Shown piece after piece: positions 1 to 15,555 of a stretch of DNA of 64,000 nucleotides; position 1 is the stretch's first letter; every line of letters starts with the position of its first letter. The notes beneath the pieces are model-generated. The model ran no database searches and was not told where the DNA came from. It saw only the letters and a list, made by a program, of their open reading frames with translations. The DNA lies in contig NC_079224.1 in NCBI RefSeq assembly GCF_029633865.1, forward strand, positions 15,900,890 through 15,964,889, read 5' to 3'. Source of the DNA: Lampris incognitus (lineage: Eukaryota > Chordata > Actinopteri > Lampriformes > Lampridae). A program made the translations under genes and the position numbers.

Positions 1-1598
1 TGGGAGAAGGTATGCAAATACATAACGATGGGATGGTTGAAATTATGCAAATACCAGAAAAATAAGTTTCTAACCTTAACAATATTCTGGACCAATTCAT
101 GCTGCTCATCGCCTATGGGTGAAGGTAGGAGCTGGTCGCTTACATGTTGCACTATCTATTCTGATCAACCTTATTGTAGTGGACGAAAGCATCACCTCAA
201 GCATCACTCTAAAATCTTCGTTTAAGGCAGAGTTAAGTATTCAGTTTAGAGATGTCACTGGCATATAACTAGCATTATTATTTCACTGTTACAGTAATAC
301 GTCCTCTTCTTGGGACCTAAAAGACGCGTCTGGCCGGGATTTCTAAAGCCCTCAAAATTTCAGCTTTTGCTTTCTACAGTCACCATTCATTGTGTGCGTT
401 TTGCATTGCTTTGACCTTTCTCTTTAGGTCCCGCCTTCTCGCACTCCACCATTGGTAGGTTATGTACACGCCGTTCACGCAAACATTGGTCAGACTGCAT
501 CTAGTGCCTAGTGAAATAGTGGATTTTATTATGGCAACTGTAATATATGATGTGGTGGAAGCCATGTCTAGTCAGTCAACAACGTTTTATTCTGTGGTCT
601 CGATACAAACACAGTAACACAACAGCAAAGTTACAGTGCCGCCTAGCAGTCACACTGAGTAATGCACTTCTTATTCAAATACACTACAGCAACTGATTTA
701 TTTTATTTTAATCCACGTCCATGAAAAGAAAATGTGTTATGTAAAAGGCGTTACAAGCTTAACTGTTCTTTTACTGGTTTGTTTTATTTTATTGTTGAGG
801 GCCAAAATTCGAATGGAAAGGAACGAGATCGTCTGGCCATGATAGCTATGAAGGCATTTGTCTTGTTAAAAGACTAGCTGTTTATGTATTAAAGTTCAAT
901 AACATTGTTGCATGGTTGTGGACGCATCTATCAACCGTTTAACCCCCCCAGAATACACACCCCATAACACATTGCCAGCAATTACTTGATCCCTCCCCCG
1001 CTCCAAACTTCCACCCACTACGGGTGTCCGTCTGCCCCATACCGCCATCCCATCCTGCCCCCACTGTTCTCTTCTTTTGTAAACCGAAGCCGCCCCCAGT
1101 TAAAGCGACTAGACGACGCTTTGGCTCGGACTCTCACACACTGCGTATAAGTGGGTCGTTACGCGAGACGTTGCCATTCAAGGCAATATTAGCAGAACTA
1201 TCACGGCGTGGGTAAAAAAAACAAAGAAAGCATCATGAAACAACACGAAAAACATCCTGACCGGCCGGAATTACTGCCAATGGGGTTGAGATACTTTGGC
1301 CCAATATGGGGAGGTCATTAGGCTGGGGGCAAAATCCAAAATATGAAGGGATTGTAACGTCTCTACCAACAGCCCCGGACACACAAAAGCATTATTTAGT
1401 GTCCTGTGCGTTGACTGAGAATTCCCGACGATCCACGCTGCGCCCGTTTACAGCGTCCAACAGGTTCGCTGGACGCGTTAGCCACAAGCGTTAGCCGCAA
1501 GCTACGCTAGCAGCGCGACAGCAGCCAGCCACAAATTATACAACTTCCTTGTTGTTACACTTAGCATGTACATTACGCAGCACAAGAAGGGTGTTTAC
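1..1598. other. Left edge, probably bag1 intron 1; no exon recognised
   Basis: I searched the minus strand here for the ubiquitin-like domain and BAG domain exons expected downstream of the candidate bag1 first exon and found none. They would have to lie beyond the left edge. The stretch at roughly 900-1250 is C-rich with scattered CpG. No repeat family was recognised. Confidence 0.4.
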
Positions 1599-1635
1599 CG
1601 TAGGCGCAAGTCACTGTAATCGTTTGTTCTGCCAT
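1599..1635 (-). CDS. bag1: Probable first coding exon of bag1 (BAG cochaperone 1)
   Basis: The minus strand starts ATG at 1635 in a good Kozak context (A at -3, G at +4) and encodes MAEQTITVTCAY plus one base before a GTAAAC donor at 1597-1598. This resembles the start of the short BAG1 isoform, where a hydrophobic strand (TVTVT-like) opens the ubiquitin-like domain. BAG1 is a nucleotide exchange factor for Hsp70/Hsc70. Supporting context: BAG1 and CHMP5 are immediate neighbours in human 9p13, and chmp5 lies just to the right here. The exon sits at the edge of a CpG-rich promoter. Only 12 codons are visible, the rest of the gene is outside the window, and the orientation (both genes on the minus strand) differs from the human head-to-head pair. 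Chance similarity is therefore possible. Confidence 0.5.
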
Positions 1636-1830
1636 TTCCGATCGGTCCTTTCTGTAATACACCGACAACACGCCGCCACCCACTAGCCGTTTTGCTACTT
1701 CTCGCACACAGGAAGCGGTGACGTCACTCGCATTTACCCACGACGTCACACCAACCCGGGGATGCGCGCCGCGGCAGCCACACGTGGATCTGGAACGATG
1801 ACGAGGCACGTTAAGCAAATCAGCTTCCAT
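1636..1830 (-). promoter_or_regulatory. CpG-rich promoter with perfect CRE, upstream of candidate bag1 exon
   Basis: A perfect palindromic cAMP response element, TGACGTCA, lies at 1719-1726. A second CRE-like GACGTCAC follows at about 1744-1751. The surroundings are rich in CpG (for example GCGCGCCGCGG around 1762-1773) compared with the AT-rich flanks. The distance to the candidate ATG at 1635 is about 85-115 bp, a usual place for a CREB/ATF site. Promoter activity is inferred from composition and motifs. Confidence 0.5.
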
Positions 1831-1839
1831 GTAGTATTG

Positions 1840-2768
1840 TTTTTACACGACGACGTGCTGAGTTACCATAGTGAAACAGCTGTGGCAATACTATATCCGT
1901 GCGAGAATGCAATAAACCAACAGCTGTTAAATCAACCAGCACATTTAAATAATAGTGAATAAACCCTTTTCTTTTTTTATTTGGGAACACCTTTAATTTC
2001 CATCCCATATTTGCACCGCATATTTTACCTTTGTATTAAACCTGTTGCTATTATCTTGGTGGCAGGTACAGGTCCCTCACCTGGGCACGGGCCCGTTATA
2101 AAAGGAATGTTGTTCCTTCTGCCACTGATGTTCTGAACTCACTCAACCTCTGAACTCTTGTGTCAATTTATTGTTTTCTCGCTGTTCTCTATGTATGTCA
2201 TGTGGTATGTATAGTGTGTGTACATGCATTTACTCTATGCGAAGCTCAAAAGTTGAAAACAAATATCCTTTCCCCTGCGTAGGACAATATATACTATCTA
2301 TCAGTTGTCAGGTAGTACACAGTGAAGGAAGCACCTTAGCAGTACAAAGAATGTGAACTGTGAAACATCTTAACGAAAATTTTAAAAAAAAAGTGAGAGG
2401 TTTTGTAGTTAAACATTTGTGGTCCTAAATCCCCTCCCCTCCCCATTTTGATAATAATGCCCCAGTGGAGCTGCAAAACTGTTAATGTGGTATGCAATAT
2501 TTTGGAAAGAGCAGCCGATTCATATCACAACCATTATACTGAATATACTCAATGAACTTTCTGTATTATCCTTGTAATAGACTTACGTAGTATGGGGGGA
2601 GGGGGGGTTTACTTTACTGGCTGTATGAAATCTTCAAAACATGCTGGAAATGCTTTCATGTTAGTGCACTCAACCTTTACACATTGAAACCAAAGTTAGT
2701 GTTTATTGGACTTCACCTCGGTGGTGGCAACAATCAATAACGCTTCAATATCAAATCAAAATTAATAA
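1840..2768. other. Intergenic stretch between candidate bag1 promoter and chmp5 3' end
   Basis: It is mostly AT-rich and unrecognised. A TATAAAAGG motif on the plus strand lies at about 2096-2104, downstream of a GC-rich segment. No open reading frame with a recognisable product follows it. AATAAA occurs on the plus strand near 1911 and 1960. Confidence 0.4.
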
Positions 2769-2774
2769 TTTATT
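2769..2774 (-). terminator. Candidate poly(A) signal of chmp5
   Basis: AATAAA on the minus strand, about 400 nt downstream of the chmp5 stop codon. It is the first canonical hexamer found downstream of the gene. An ATTAAA variant lies nearer the stop, at about 2915-2920, and could serve as an alternative site. Confidence 0.5.
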
Positions 2775-3175
2775 GTTTGCTTGAAATGATCCACAGACAA
2801 ACGATAACTAAAAAAAAAAAAGACCAAAATGGTCATGACTAAGCCAATGGGCTTAAAGTAGTGTCATCACACAAAAAACAGGTAACAAATAATAACTTAA
2901 TTAATACCAAGCAATTTAATACTGTAAATAAATGAGACTATGATAATCGATGGACCAGGGAATAGCAAAAGCAGGGGCAGCAGCATAAGAAAGCACGAAA
3001 TGAAGAGGTATGGTATGTTACAAGGCCACATGCTAGTAGTAACAATACACAACCCAACATCTAGACACCTTCGACACAATAGTGTTCTCAGGTCAAACTG
3101 TTTTGCATGTATAAATGTTACTCTACTTATAAAAGTGTTTTCAATTGAAGTGCAGCTGTCCTGTCTGTTCCTCCT

Positions 3176-8193
<5,018 letters not shown>

Positions 8194-8340
8194 TTTCAAG
8201 ACGTCTAACGGCCCGAAGCCTTTTAATTACAAACAAAACCCAAGTTGGTATCAAAAACACAGGGGTTCCTTTCGAGAAAACACCCGGAAGCAGCGACGAC
8301 GACGCAAACTGATCCCATTGGCTGACGTGAAGGTTGTGGC
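8194..8340 (-). promoter_or_regulatory. Probable chmp5 promoter
   Basis: Directly upstream of the chmp5 ATG, the minus strand carries a CCAAT box (ATTGG on plus at 8317-8321), an adjoining CRE-like TGACGTGA (8323-8330) and an ETS-type CCGGAAG at about 8284-8290. CpG is locally enriched. This combination is common in TATA-less housekeeping promoters, which suits a constitutive ESCRT gene. The start site was not determined. Confidence 0.5.
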
Positions 8341-8745
8341 CAATATCGTTTTAGACGTGCCCGCCCTCGTGTGGCAAATGAAAGAACTGCATCCGTCAAT
8401 GAAAGGCTTTTGTTTCACAAGTCATTGTTTCCCGTCTGAAGGTTAAAGCTGCAGATTTCTTGCGCAGGTAAAATCACGCTATCAAACAGGAATTAAATTG
8501 CATTTAGAGTGTTCAGGCCCCATAAGTACAGGCTAATGTTGATTACACCGTGTGATCTGTAATGAGGAATATACCTGTACACAGTAATCATAGTGTAAGG
8601 CAGTTCACAATAGATGTAGCGTTCACCACGATAAAGGTCACACTTGCAGAATTTACAACCGAACGACGTCTTTACTCTTGGCTGTTGTTGGCCACAGCCA
8701 CGCCGTACAGATCGCCATCAAGTCACCAACCCACTCATGCAAAAC

Positions 8746-9155
8746 ATCCATCCATCCATCCATCCATCCATCCATCCATCCATCCATCCATCCATCCATC
8801 CATTATCTGAACCGTTTATCCTGCTCTCAGGGATGCTGGAGCCTATTCCAGCAGTCACTGGGCGACAGGCGGGGAGACACCCTACCAGGCCATCACAGGG
8901 CGCGCACACACATACACACACATTCATGCCTAGGGACAATTTAGTACGGCCAATTCACCTGACCTACATGTCTTTGGACTGTGGGAGGAAACCAGAGCCC
9001 CCGGAGGAAACCCACGCAGACACGGGGACAACATGCAAACTCCACACAGAGGACGACCTGGGATGACCCACCAAGGTTGGACTACGCCAGAGCTCGAACC
9101 CAGGACCTTCTTGCTGTGAGGCGACTGCGCTAACCGCTGCACCACCATGCCGCCT
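8746..9155 (-). repeat. tRNA-headed SINE with L2-like tail and (TGGA)n end
   Basis: On the minus strand the head (GGCATGGTGGTGCAGCGG) begins near 9155, and a box B-like GGTTCGAGCTC-type motif lies near 9100. A conserved middle (the sense of GTTTGCATGTTGTCCCCG) follows. The tail resembles the 3' end of L2/Maui LINEs of fish and finishes in TGGA repeats at 8746-8805. A second full-length copy lies at 45783-46188. Confidence 0.75.
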
Positions 9156-9427
9156 CATGCAAAACAATAAGTAACCAGTGACCCAGCCCTCCACCTTCTG
9201 CTCCACCAACCGCAGGCACGCACACTGGCCGACATAACATGCATTCCCATGATTGGCAGAGAGCTGGGGGTTGATAGACTGATTCCGCTAATCAGCACTC
9301 CCAACAGTACAGGATCGCTACGCTACGCCCCCATTACAAAGTTCCTTGCCTTCAAGGGACAGTCTCCTCTCAAGATTCCCCGATAAACTAAGTACATAAT
9401 TATTTTTTTTTAACTAGGAAGGATCGG

Positions 9428-10107
9428 ATAGACTACCGTCTCTTCCAGTGAGCCCATGGCACATTCTTGCCCTCTCCAAGACCCTAGGGTCTCACTATTA
9501 TTTCTTAAACAAGGTCTCTGAAGCAACTTGGAGGCCTTCTCTGCCTTTGTGGACCTCGTGGCCCTCCTCTTCAGCCTTCCTCTTTTCCTCTTCCCTGGCA
9601 GCTCCATATTCAGCATCCTTCTCCCAATATAACCAGCATCTCTCCTCCACGCATGTCCAAGCCATCTCAGTCTTGCCTCTCTTGTTTTGTCTCCAAACCG
9701 TCCAACCTGAGCTGTCCCTCTAATATACTCGTTCCTAATCCTGTCCTTCTTCGTCACTCCCAATGAAAATCTTAGCATCTTCAGCTCTGCCACTTCCATT
9801 TCTGCCTCTTGTCTTTTCGTCAGTGCCACTGTCTCCAAACCATACAACATAGCTGGTCTCGCAACCATTTTGTAAACCTTCCCTTTAACTCTTGCTGGTG
9901 CCCTTCTATCGCAACGCACTCCTGACACGCTTCTCCATCCACTCCACCCTGCCTGCACTCTCTTCTTAACCTCTCTTCTGCACTCCCTGTTACTTTGTAC
10001 AGTCGACCCCAAGTATTTAAACTCATACGGCTTCGTCACCTCTACTCCCTGCATCCTCACCCTTCCACGGTCCTCCCTCTCATTCACGATTTTTTTTTAA
10101 TATACAG
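9428..10107 (-). mobile_element. LINE fragment, RTE-like, C-terminal part of reverse transcriptase ORF
   Basis: An uninterrupted reading frame of about 190 codons encodes the region after the reverse transcriptase core. Recognisable blocks are [49 protein letters not shown] and [20 protein letters not shown]. It is 5'-truncated near 10107, beside a poly-A run (poly-T on plus), and the last portion toward 9428 diverges from the family. The same family recurs at 35744-38050 and 47112-47218. It is placed in the RTE/BovB-like group by the style of endonuclease seen in the 36-38 kb copy; the exact clade is uncertain. Confidence 0.75.
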
Positions 10108-10109
10108 GG

Positions 10110-10928
10110 TTTTTTTTTTATTATTGAAGATGCCCCGTGGATATAGTTGCACACACTCCCTTCTCAAAATGTTAACGGACAACTCCCCATTCCCCCAGCA
10201 TGTATTTAAGATCATCTAAGCACACTGGAGATTGTGACTACAAGTACTATTCTGGTCAAATTTATGACTTTCTATAAACCATTTGTATTTTGCAGAGCTC
10301 TTCTTGCTCAAAAGTGACTGAGATGTAGTCTTGGCTAACCCTCATATTCAACCATCAAAGGGTTGCAACAATTTGAATTTAATTAGATCGCCACAACCAC
10401 TGTTAAAATATCTTTATATTTAAGTCACTTGACATCAAAGTTTAAAAAAATTCTGTCTTGTTTGCATGCATGCATTATTTTCACCATCAGTCAGAAAAGG
10501 AAAGAACGCACTGGAAGTGTTCAGCACAGGAATACCAGGTGCTTCTTTAGGCTGTGGAAATGTGGGAAAGGCATGTGACTTTGGATGCAGTAAAGAAAAT
10601 AAAAAATGTGAGGCATTGACTTTGAATAATAGACCATGGTAAGCAGACAACGCAGGTCAGAACCATTCATCATTTCCCAACTGAAGCTGGCTGAAAAACT
10701 GATGTGAAGGGCTAGCAATCAGAAGCAGAAGTAACATGGGAAAGCATTAGGTCGAGGTCTCTCATCAGGGTTGTGTGGGTGTGAGGCAAGAGACTTGAAA
10801 AAAATTCAATGAATTCATTTCACAAATAGGGTTGTAAGCCCGATTTGGGGGGGGGGGATAAAGAACAGAAAAAAGGGACGGGGTAAGATAAAGGGTGGGC
10901 AGAATGGTCTAGATAAGGTCAGCCAGAT
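10110..10928. other. Unrecognised intergenic stretch
   Basis: No gene or repeat family was recognised. A G-run lies at about 10849-10858. Short open frames here show no protein-like composition. Confidence 0.4.
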
Positions 10929-10929
10929 T

Positions 10930-12250
10930 CCTTGGCATCTCCTATACTACCTCTGTTGCCCCCGTCCTAACACACATAACAGGAGGAAATCCCGTTGCAC
11001 AGCAAGTCTCACCACCTCTTGCTGTTTCCAGTGGAGATGGGCATGAGATCCTAGAGCACCCCACATTGGATGGGCATGCACCTGAGCTTGATGCTATGCC
11101 TTCGGTCTCTTGGGAGATACCAGTAAGACCAAGAGATTGGGTTTTTGGCCCCTTTGCAGCTCAACTAGATGTCATTAATCGGCGGGCTCGAAACTCTGGC
11201 CCCACCAAGAGCAGCACCATTCCTGAACCTGACAGTAGACGGAGAAACACTAGAGACTCTGAGCATGAAATCCAATGCTTGTTTCCCTACCATGATGAGT
11301 GGAGGCTGAATTGCTCTGGCTACAACAGTCAGCACACTCTGCCAGAAGTACATAACCTAAACTTGCCACATTTGACAGAAATTATGTCTGGGACTCTTTC
11401 TTGTTGCCATTTGAGTGCCAGGCCAGGAAGTATGGATGGCGTGCTGCTGACAGAGTGGACAGGCTGCATGAATGTTTAAGAGGCACTGCAATACGATGTG
11501 TCTGCTCACTGCCAGAGTGTACAAGGAAGCATTATGTTCTCTTATTGGAGCAGCTCACTCAGCATCTTGTCTGGCATTAAAGGACTTGGAGTCTGCCTGT
11601 GTCCACATATTGGGTTCAGCCTTGCAATCCCAGTCTGACCTGCAGTGTCAAGGACGCAAGTACTGCCAGAGACTTCATGAGCACTGGGCAAGATTTGAAG
11701 ATGATGTTGTGCCGCTGGCCATGAGGTGTATCCAGTCTGACAGTGAAACCGGTGTTTGATAACATTCAGTTGATGGAAGCAGGCCAGCCACATGCACCTA
11801 TGCTGGAGACTCCAGTAGTTAACTGGCTGCCAAACTTCAGAAAGCCGATCCTGTCTTCTCCCTTCTCCACATATGGAAAGAATCTGAGACACTCCCTACT
11901 AAAGAGCGGTTGATGCTTGAGAGCCTTGCAGTGAGGAAGCTCTGGCTCTGCTGGCCTCAGGTCCTGCTGCGACAAGGAGTTCTCTACTATTCCTGGAAGA
12001 GAGTAGGAACCCAACACCCAGCCTGGCTGTTACTAGTTCCAGCTTCCATGCGAAGAGAGGCCCTGCAGGCTTGCCATAACCCTCCTCACTCTGGTTATCT
12101 TGGAGAAGCAAAAACCCTTGAGCACCTGTGCCAGACTTACCACTGGTATGGAATGCATGAGGATACCCATCTGCTTGTAAAGAGATGCCAGCAATGCATG
12201 CAAAGATACGGGACCAGTAAAAAGAGCCAAGACTGTGATGTAAGCTGACA
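10930..12250 (+). mobile_element. Ty3/gypsy-type LTR retroelement remnant (fossil)
   Basis: This is a broken, old fragment. The left part (about 11000-11750) shows gag-like composition. The right part (about 12040-12230) shows the HHCC zinc-binding module found at the start of Ty3/gypsy integrases (HNPPHSGYLGEAKTLEHLCQ, followed by a Cys pair). Several interruptions indicate it has been inactive for a long time. No convincing pair of long terminal repeats was found, although a short direct similarity flanks it (near 8571-8615 and 12286-12333). Confidence 0.7.
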
Positions 12251-12254
12251 GTTA

Positions 12255-13195
12255 TAATTTAGTCCCTAGACATGTTCATTTAAATCACCTGTACTCCCGG
12301 AGTAGGGTGGTGTAAGGCAGTTCACGACAGATAAGTTTGCCCCCCCCACCCCCACACACACAAAATGTGTTGCTTGCTGCTAAATGTAGCATGTTGATTG
12401 GTCAGTGAGCATGGCGTGGTGATGCATGGGAAGCGTAGTAAGATTCTACGGTAGTAGTAGTTATGGTTGAACGGTGCTCATCGCATGGACAGTGCTAGCT
12501 TGCGGTTCTGTGCCTGTGCTAGAGTCCACAGCGCATAACTGGCATCGCTGACGTAAACGGCTGTATGTTCTGTACTCACCTGCCAAAGTTCATAAACGGA
12601 AGAGTCCTTGTCATGTGGAGTGATTTCCACCCACACAAACCCAGACGAAGTAGCCTAGCTCACTTCTAAAGGGCCAAGCACGATAATAGTATTCATACAA
12701 CGGAGAAACATTTTAGTTGTTTAGTATAGTTCTATTGTGATATTTTTTTGTCGTGATTTGTGTGTTATCTGATCTTTTTATGTAGGAAGCTCTGTTGTTC
12801 ACCTGAAATTTCTCTAGACAAAATTCTTCCAGACTTATTATACCATTCGAATACATAGCCAAACAACTCACAGCTTCAACAGAGGATTTTGACAAAGGAT
12901 AAACGTAGTGGTATTAGTTATGACTGTCTGCTTCGTTAGGGCACAACAGCACTAACTGGAGACTATGCCATCTATTTCATTGCCTGTTCAAATCTCCCCT
13001 GGTGCACAATTAGAGCGAAGAAAACTGCTATAACAGAACCCCAGAGAAGAAGTCTTCCGCGAGGCACTGACAACAGGACCAGACGAGGGCCTCCAGTGGG
13101 GAAACTTGGTTTGTAAATAAAAGCTGTTTTATACAGCGTTTTTTTGTGTGAAACCGTTAATGGTGTTGATGAGAGTGCTCAATAAATGAGGAGCG
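12255..13195. other. Unrecognised intergenic stretch
   Basis: No exon was recognised. The stretch at 12390-12580 is moderately CpG-containing, with an ATTGG motif and TGACGTAA at about 12549-12556, but no downstream gene was found. A C-run lies at about 12340-12348. Confidence 0.35.
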
Positions 13196-13200
<5 letters not shown>

Positions 13201-13273
<73 letters not shown>

Positions 13274-13297
13274 CTATATATATATATATATAGATAT
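13201..13297. repeat. (TG)35 followed by (TA)n microsatellite
   Basis: About 70 bp of perfect TG repeats, then TATATA to 13297. Potential Z-DNA-forming tract. The likely cause is replication slippage. Confidence 0.95.
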
Positions 13298-13390
13298 GTC
13301 CACAGGAGGTTGCAATGAAACCTTCGATGTAGAAAAACGAGCTCAACAATTAATTAACAATTAATCAAATAAATAAATAAATAAATATAC

Positions 13391-13536
13391 AGGACTGGCG
13401 GCCTGTCCAGGGTGTCTCGCCACCTGCCGCCCAATGACTGCTGGAATAAGCTCCAGCATCCTGCAACCCTAATTAGGATAAGTGGCTTGGATAATGGATG
13501 GATGGATGGATGGACATATATATATATATATATATA
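13391..13536 (+). repeat. L2-like SINE tail fragment ending in (TGGA)n and (TA)n
   Basis: Only the tail half of the modular SINE is present (GTCCAGGGTGTCTCGCC through GGATAATGGATGGATGG), followed by TA repeats at 13515-13536. The tRNA-like head is missing, consistent with 5' truncation at insertion. Confidence 0.7.
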
Positions 13537-13539
13537 ATT

Positions 13540-14610
13540 ATTTTTTTTTACTTTTAAATTGACAAGGACATATATCTTCCTCAGGGGAGAGGCATTGTAC
13601 GTCCATCAAATCTATGAGTTCTGACTTCTTCCCCTGGTTGTGAAATATCTTGTCCTTATTGGGGACAGTCATTTAAAACGTTTTGTCAATGTGTTCTGAA
13701 GTATTTGAAGATAAATTAGAGGAGCAACATTCTCTCATCACATATAAACTATACATGATATAACCTGATGCGTTATCAAAGCATCACATGTGGCTCATCT
13801 TGGCACATATTTAGTGTGAACGACAGTATCTCTAGCAGGGTTTTGTGAGACGCTTTCAAGACTGCACATACAGGTGAGAGCTCAGATTGCCAGTGTATCG
13901 TCAAAGTATCGCTGTCAAACAAATCTCACTCTCTGTCATGGAACAGTGGCGCACAACTCTCACAATGCATGATCCCTGCTCCTGCTTCGGTGCCCCTTTA
14001 AACGAACATGAATGCAAGTTGTTCTGCAATGCCACCATAACAAAAAAGCCTCACCGCTGCCATAACAGGCCTTGAGCTTCTTTCTTGCTTCACCATGGAA
14101 ACGCTCAGGCTCTATTCAGCACGAGGGGAGACAGTCTTGACGCATGCTCAGTAATCCGGGTAAAACTCCAGAAGGTTGAATTGGTTCATCTGAACACTCT
14201 AACATTAATTAAACAGATTTACTGTGGGTCTTGCAAAGAGTGGTTGGCGGGGGGGGGGGGGGTGACTGATTTGTTGTGTTTTAATTGACTGCCCCCTTTG
14301 TGACGGTGTTCCTCGTTTGTGTTCTGTTGAGCAAATGTAACTGGAGTGTTTCATGTCTGAAAACCCTTGAATCGAGCGGATCCGGTATGGAAACAGAGTA
14401 TTTCTGTCATTACACTACTCTGCCCAGGCCCCGCACGCAGCCCTCAGGAAGAGAGACCCCGCACTTTCCAGCCAGGCTTTAATGTGCGTTTGCCTGCCCC
14501 CGTGTTGACAACAAAATGCAACACGTTATACTTGAAATGTTGATCAAACTCGAGACCCTGTGCCTAATTACCTGGCTGGCGATACCATGAAATTAGATCG
14601 GTAATAATTA
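13540..14610. other. Unrecognised intergenic stretch
   Basis: No gene was seen. A run of 13 G lies at about 14250-14262. Short open frames at 13887-14482 have no recognisable family. Confidence 0.35.
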
Positions 14611-15555
14611 GCGCTGCACGATCTGGTGAAAACGCCATGTTGCCGTCATTGTGGACAAGATCACGATTTGCGATATAATAAATACATTTATACAAATGAT
14701 ACAAATGCGTCATGTTGCCACTTTCATTTTGCATGTTTTACACAGTACCTCTTTCTGCTCAGTATCGCCGAGCTTGGGGTGTCCGGGTAGCGTAGCGGTC
14801 TATTCCGTTGCCTACCAACAAGGGGATCGTCGGATCGAATCCCCGTGTTACCTCCGGCTTGGTCCCGACAGACACAACTGGCCGTGTCTGCGGGTGGGAA
14901 GCCGGATGTGGGTATGTGTCCCGGTCGCTGCACTAGCGCCTCCTCTGGTAGGCCGGGGCGTCTATTCGGGGGGAACTGGCGGGAATAGCATGATCCTCCC
15001 ACGCGCTACGTCCTCCTGGCGAAACTCCTCACTGTCAGGTATCGGAGGAGGCATGTGGTAGTCTGCAGCCCTCCCCGGATCGGCAGAGCGGGTGGAGCAG
15101 CGACCGGGGACGAGTAGGAAGAATGGGGTAATTGGCCGGATGCAATTGGGGAGAAAAAGGGAGGGAAAAAAATCACCCTCCCCACCCCACCCAAAAAATA
15201 AAAAATAAAGAAATCGTTGCGCTTGAATACAAAATATCGCCACATAACAGGTTGCGGTTTTTTATTTTTTGCCACCATTTCACCAGCGTTAACCTGCTCG
15301 TTGTCATCGGTGTCCATTTTTTTTCCTTCTCTCTGGGCTGCACACAGCACACCGGATGGTCATGTGACCGCAGACTGCGCACGCGTCACTGCCTAAGCAG
15401 CGAGTGATTGGTCAGCTCTTAATTATGGGCGTAGATATGCAGACTGCACACAAACAGCAAACAGACGTTCACACACTTTATTGTTGAATTAAATGGCAGC
15501 CTTTTGCGGTTATATAATCACACAGGCGGACATCGCGATTGCGATTCGTGCAGCA
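14611..15555. mobile_element. Possible non-autonomous hAT-like element split by a SINE
   Basis: The left end GCTGCACGATCTGG and the right end (complement GCTGCACGAATCGC) form a short imperfect inverted repeat of a type common in teleost hAT elements. The inner sequence next to each end (GATCACGATTTGCGAT on the left, ATCGCGATTGCGATT on the right) is also of that style. A SINE copy (14776-15210) lies inside. No clear 8-bp target duplication was found, so the boundaries are provisional. Confidence 0.4.
14776..15210 (+). repeat. tRNA-derived SINE, family A, copy 1
   Basis: Family A is about 430 bp. It has a tRNA-like head with box A (TAGCGTAGCGGTCTATTCC) and box B (GGTTCGAATCC type), a conserved GC-rich body and an end CAATTGGGGAGAAAAAG. 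This copy lacks about 35 bp in the body, the segment normally reading GAAAAGAAGCGGCTGGCGAC, between the CTCACTGTCAGG block and the GTATCGGAGGAGG block. Confidence 0.9.

Noticed and set aside
8740-8810. CRISPR-like or functional repeat array at the CATC/TGGA tracts
   Set aside because: Uniform 4-bp units without spacers at SINE tails. They are simple microsatellites.
12390-12580. Possible CpG promoter with an ATTGG motif and CRE-like site
   Set aside because: No downstream exon on either strand, and CpG enrichment is only modest.
14776-14860. tRNA gene candidates at the SINE heads (here and in the other eleven copies)
   Set aside because: Box A and box B are present, but each is followed by the same roughly 350-bp SINE body and the cloverleaf is not intact.
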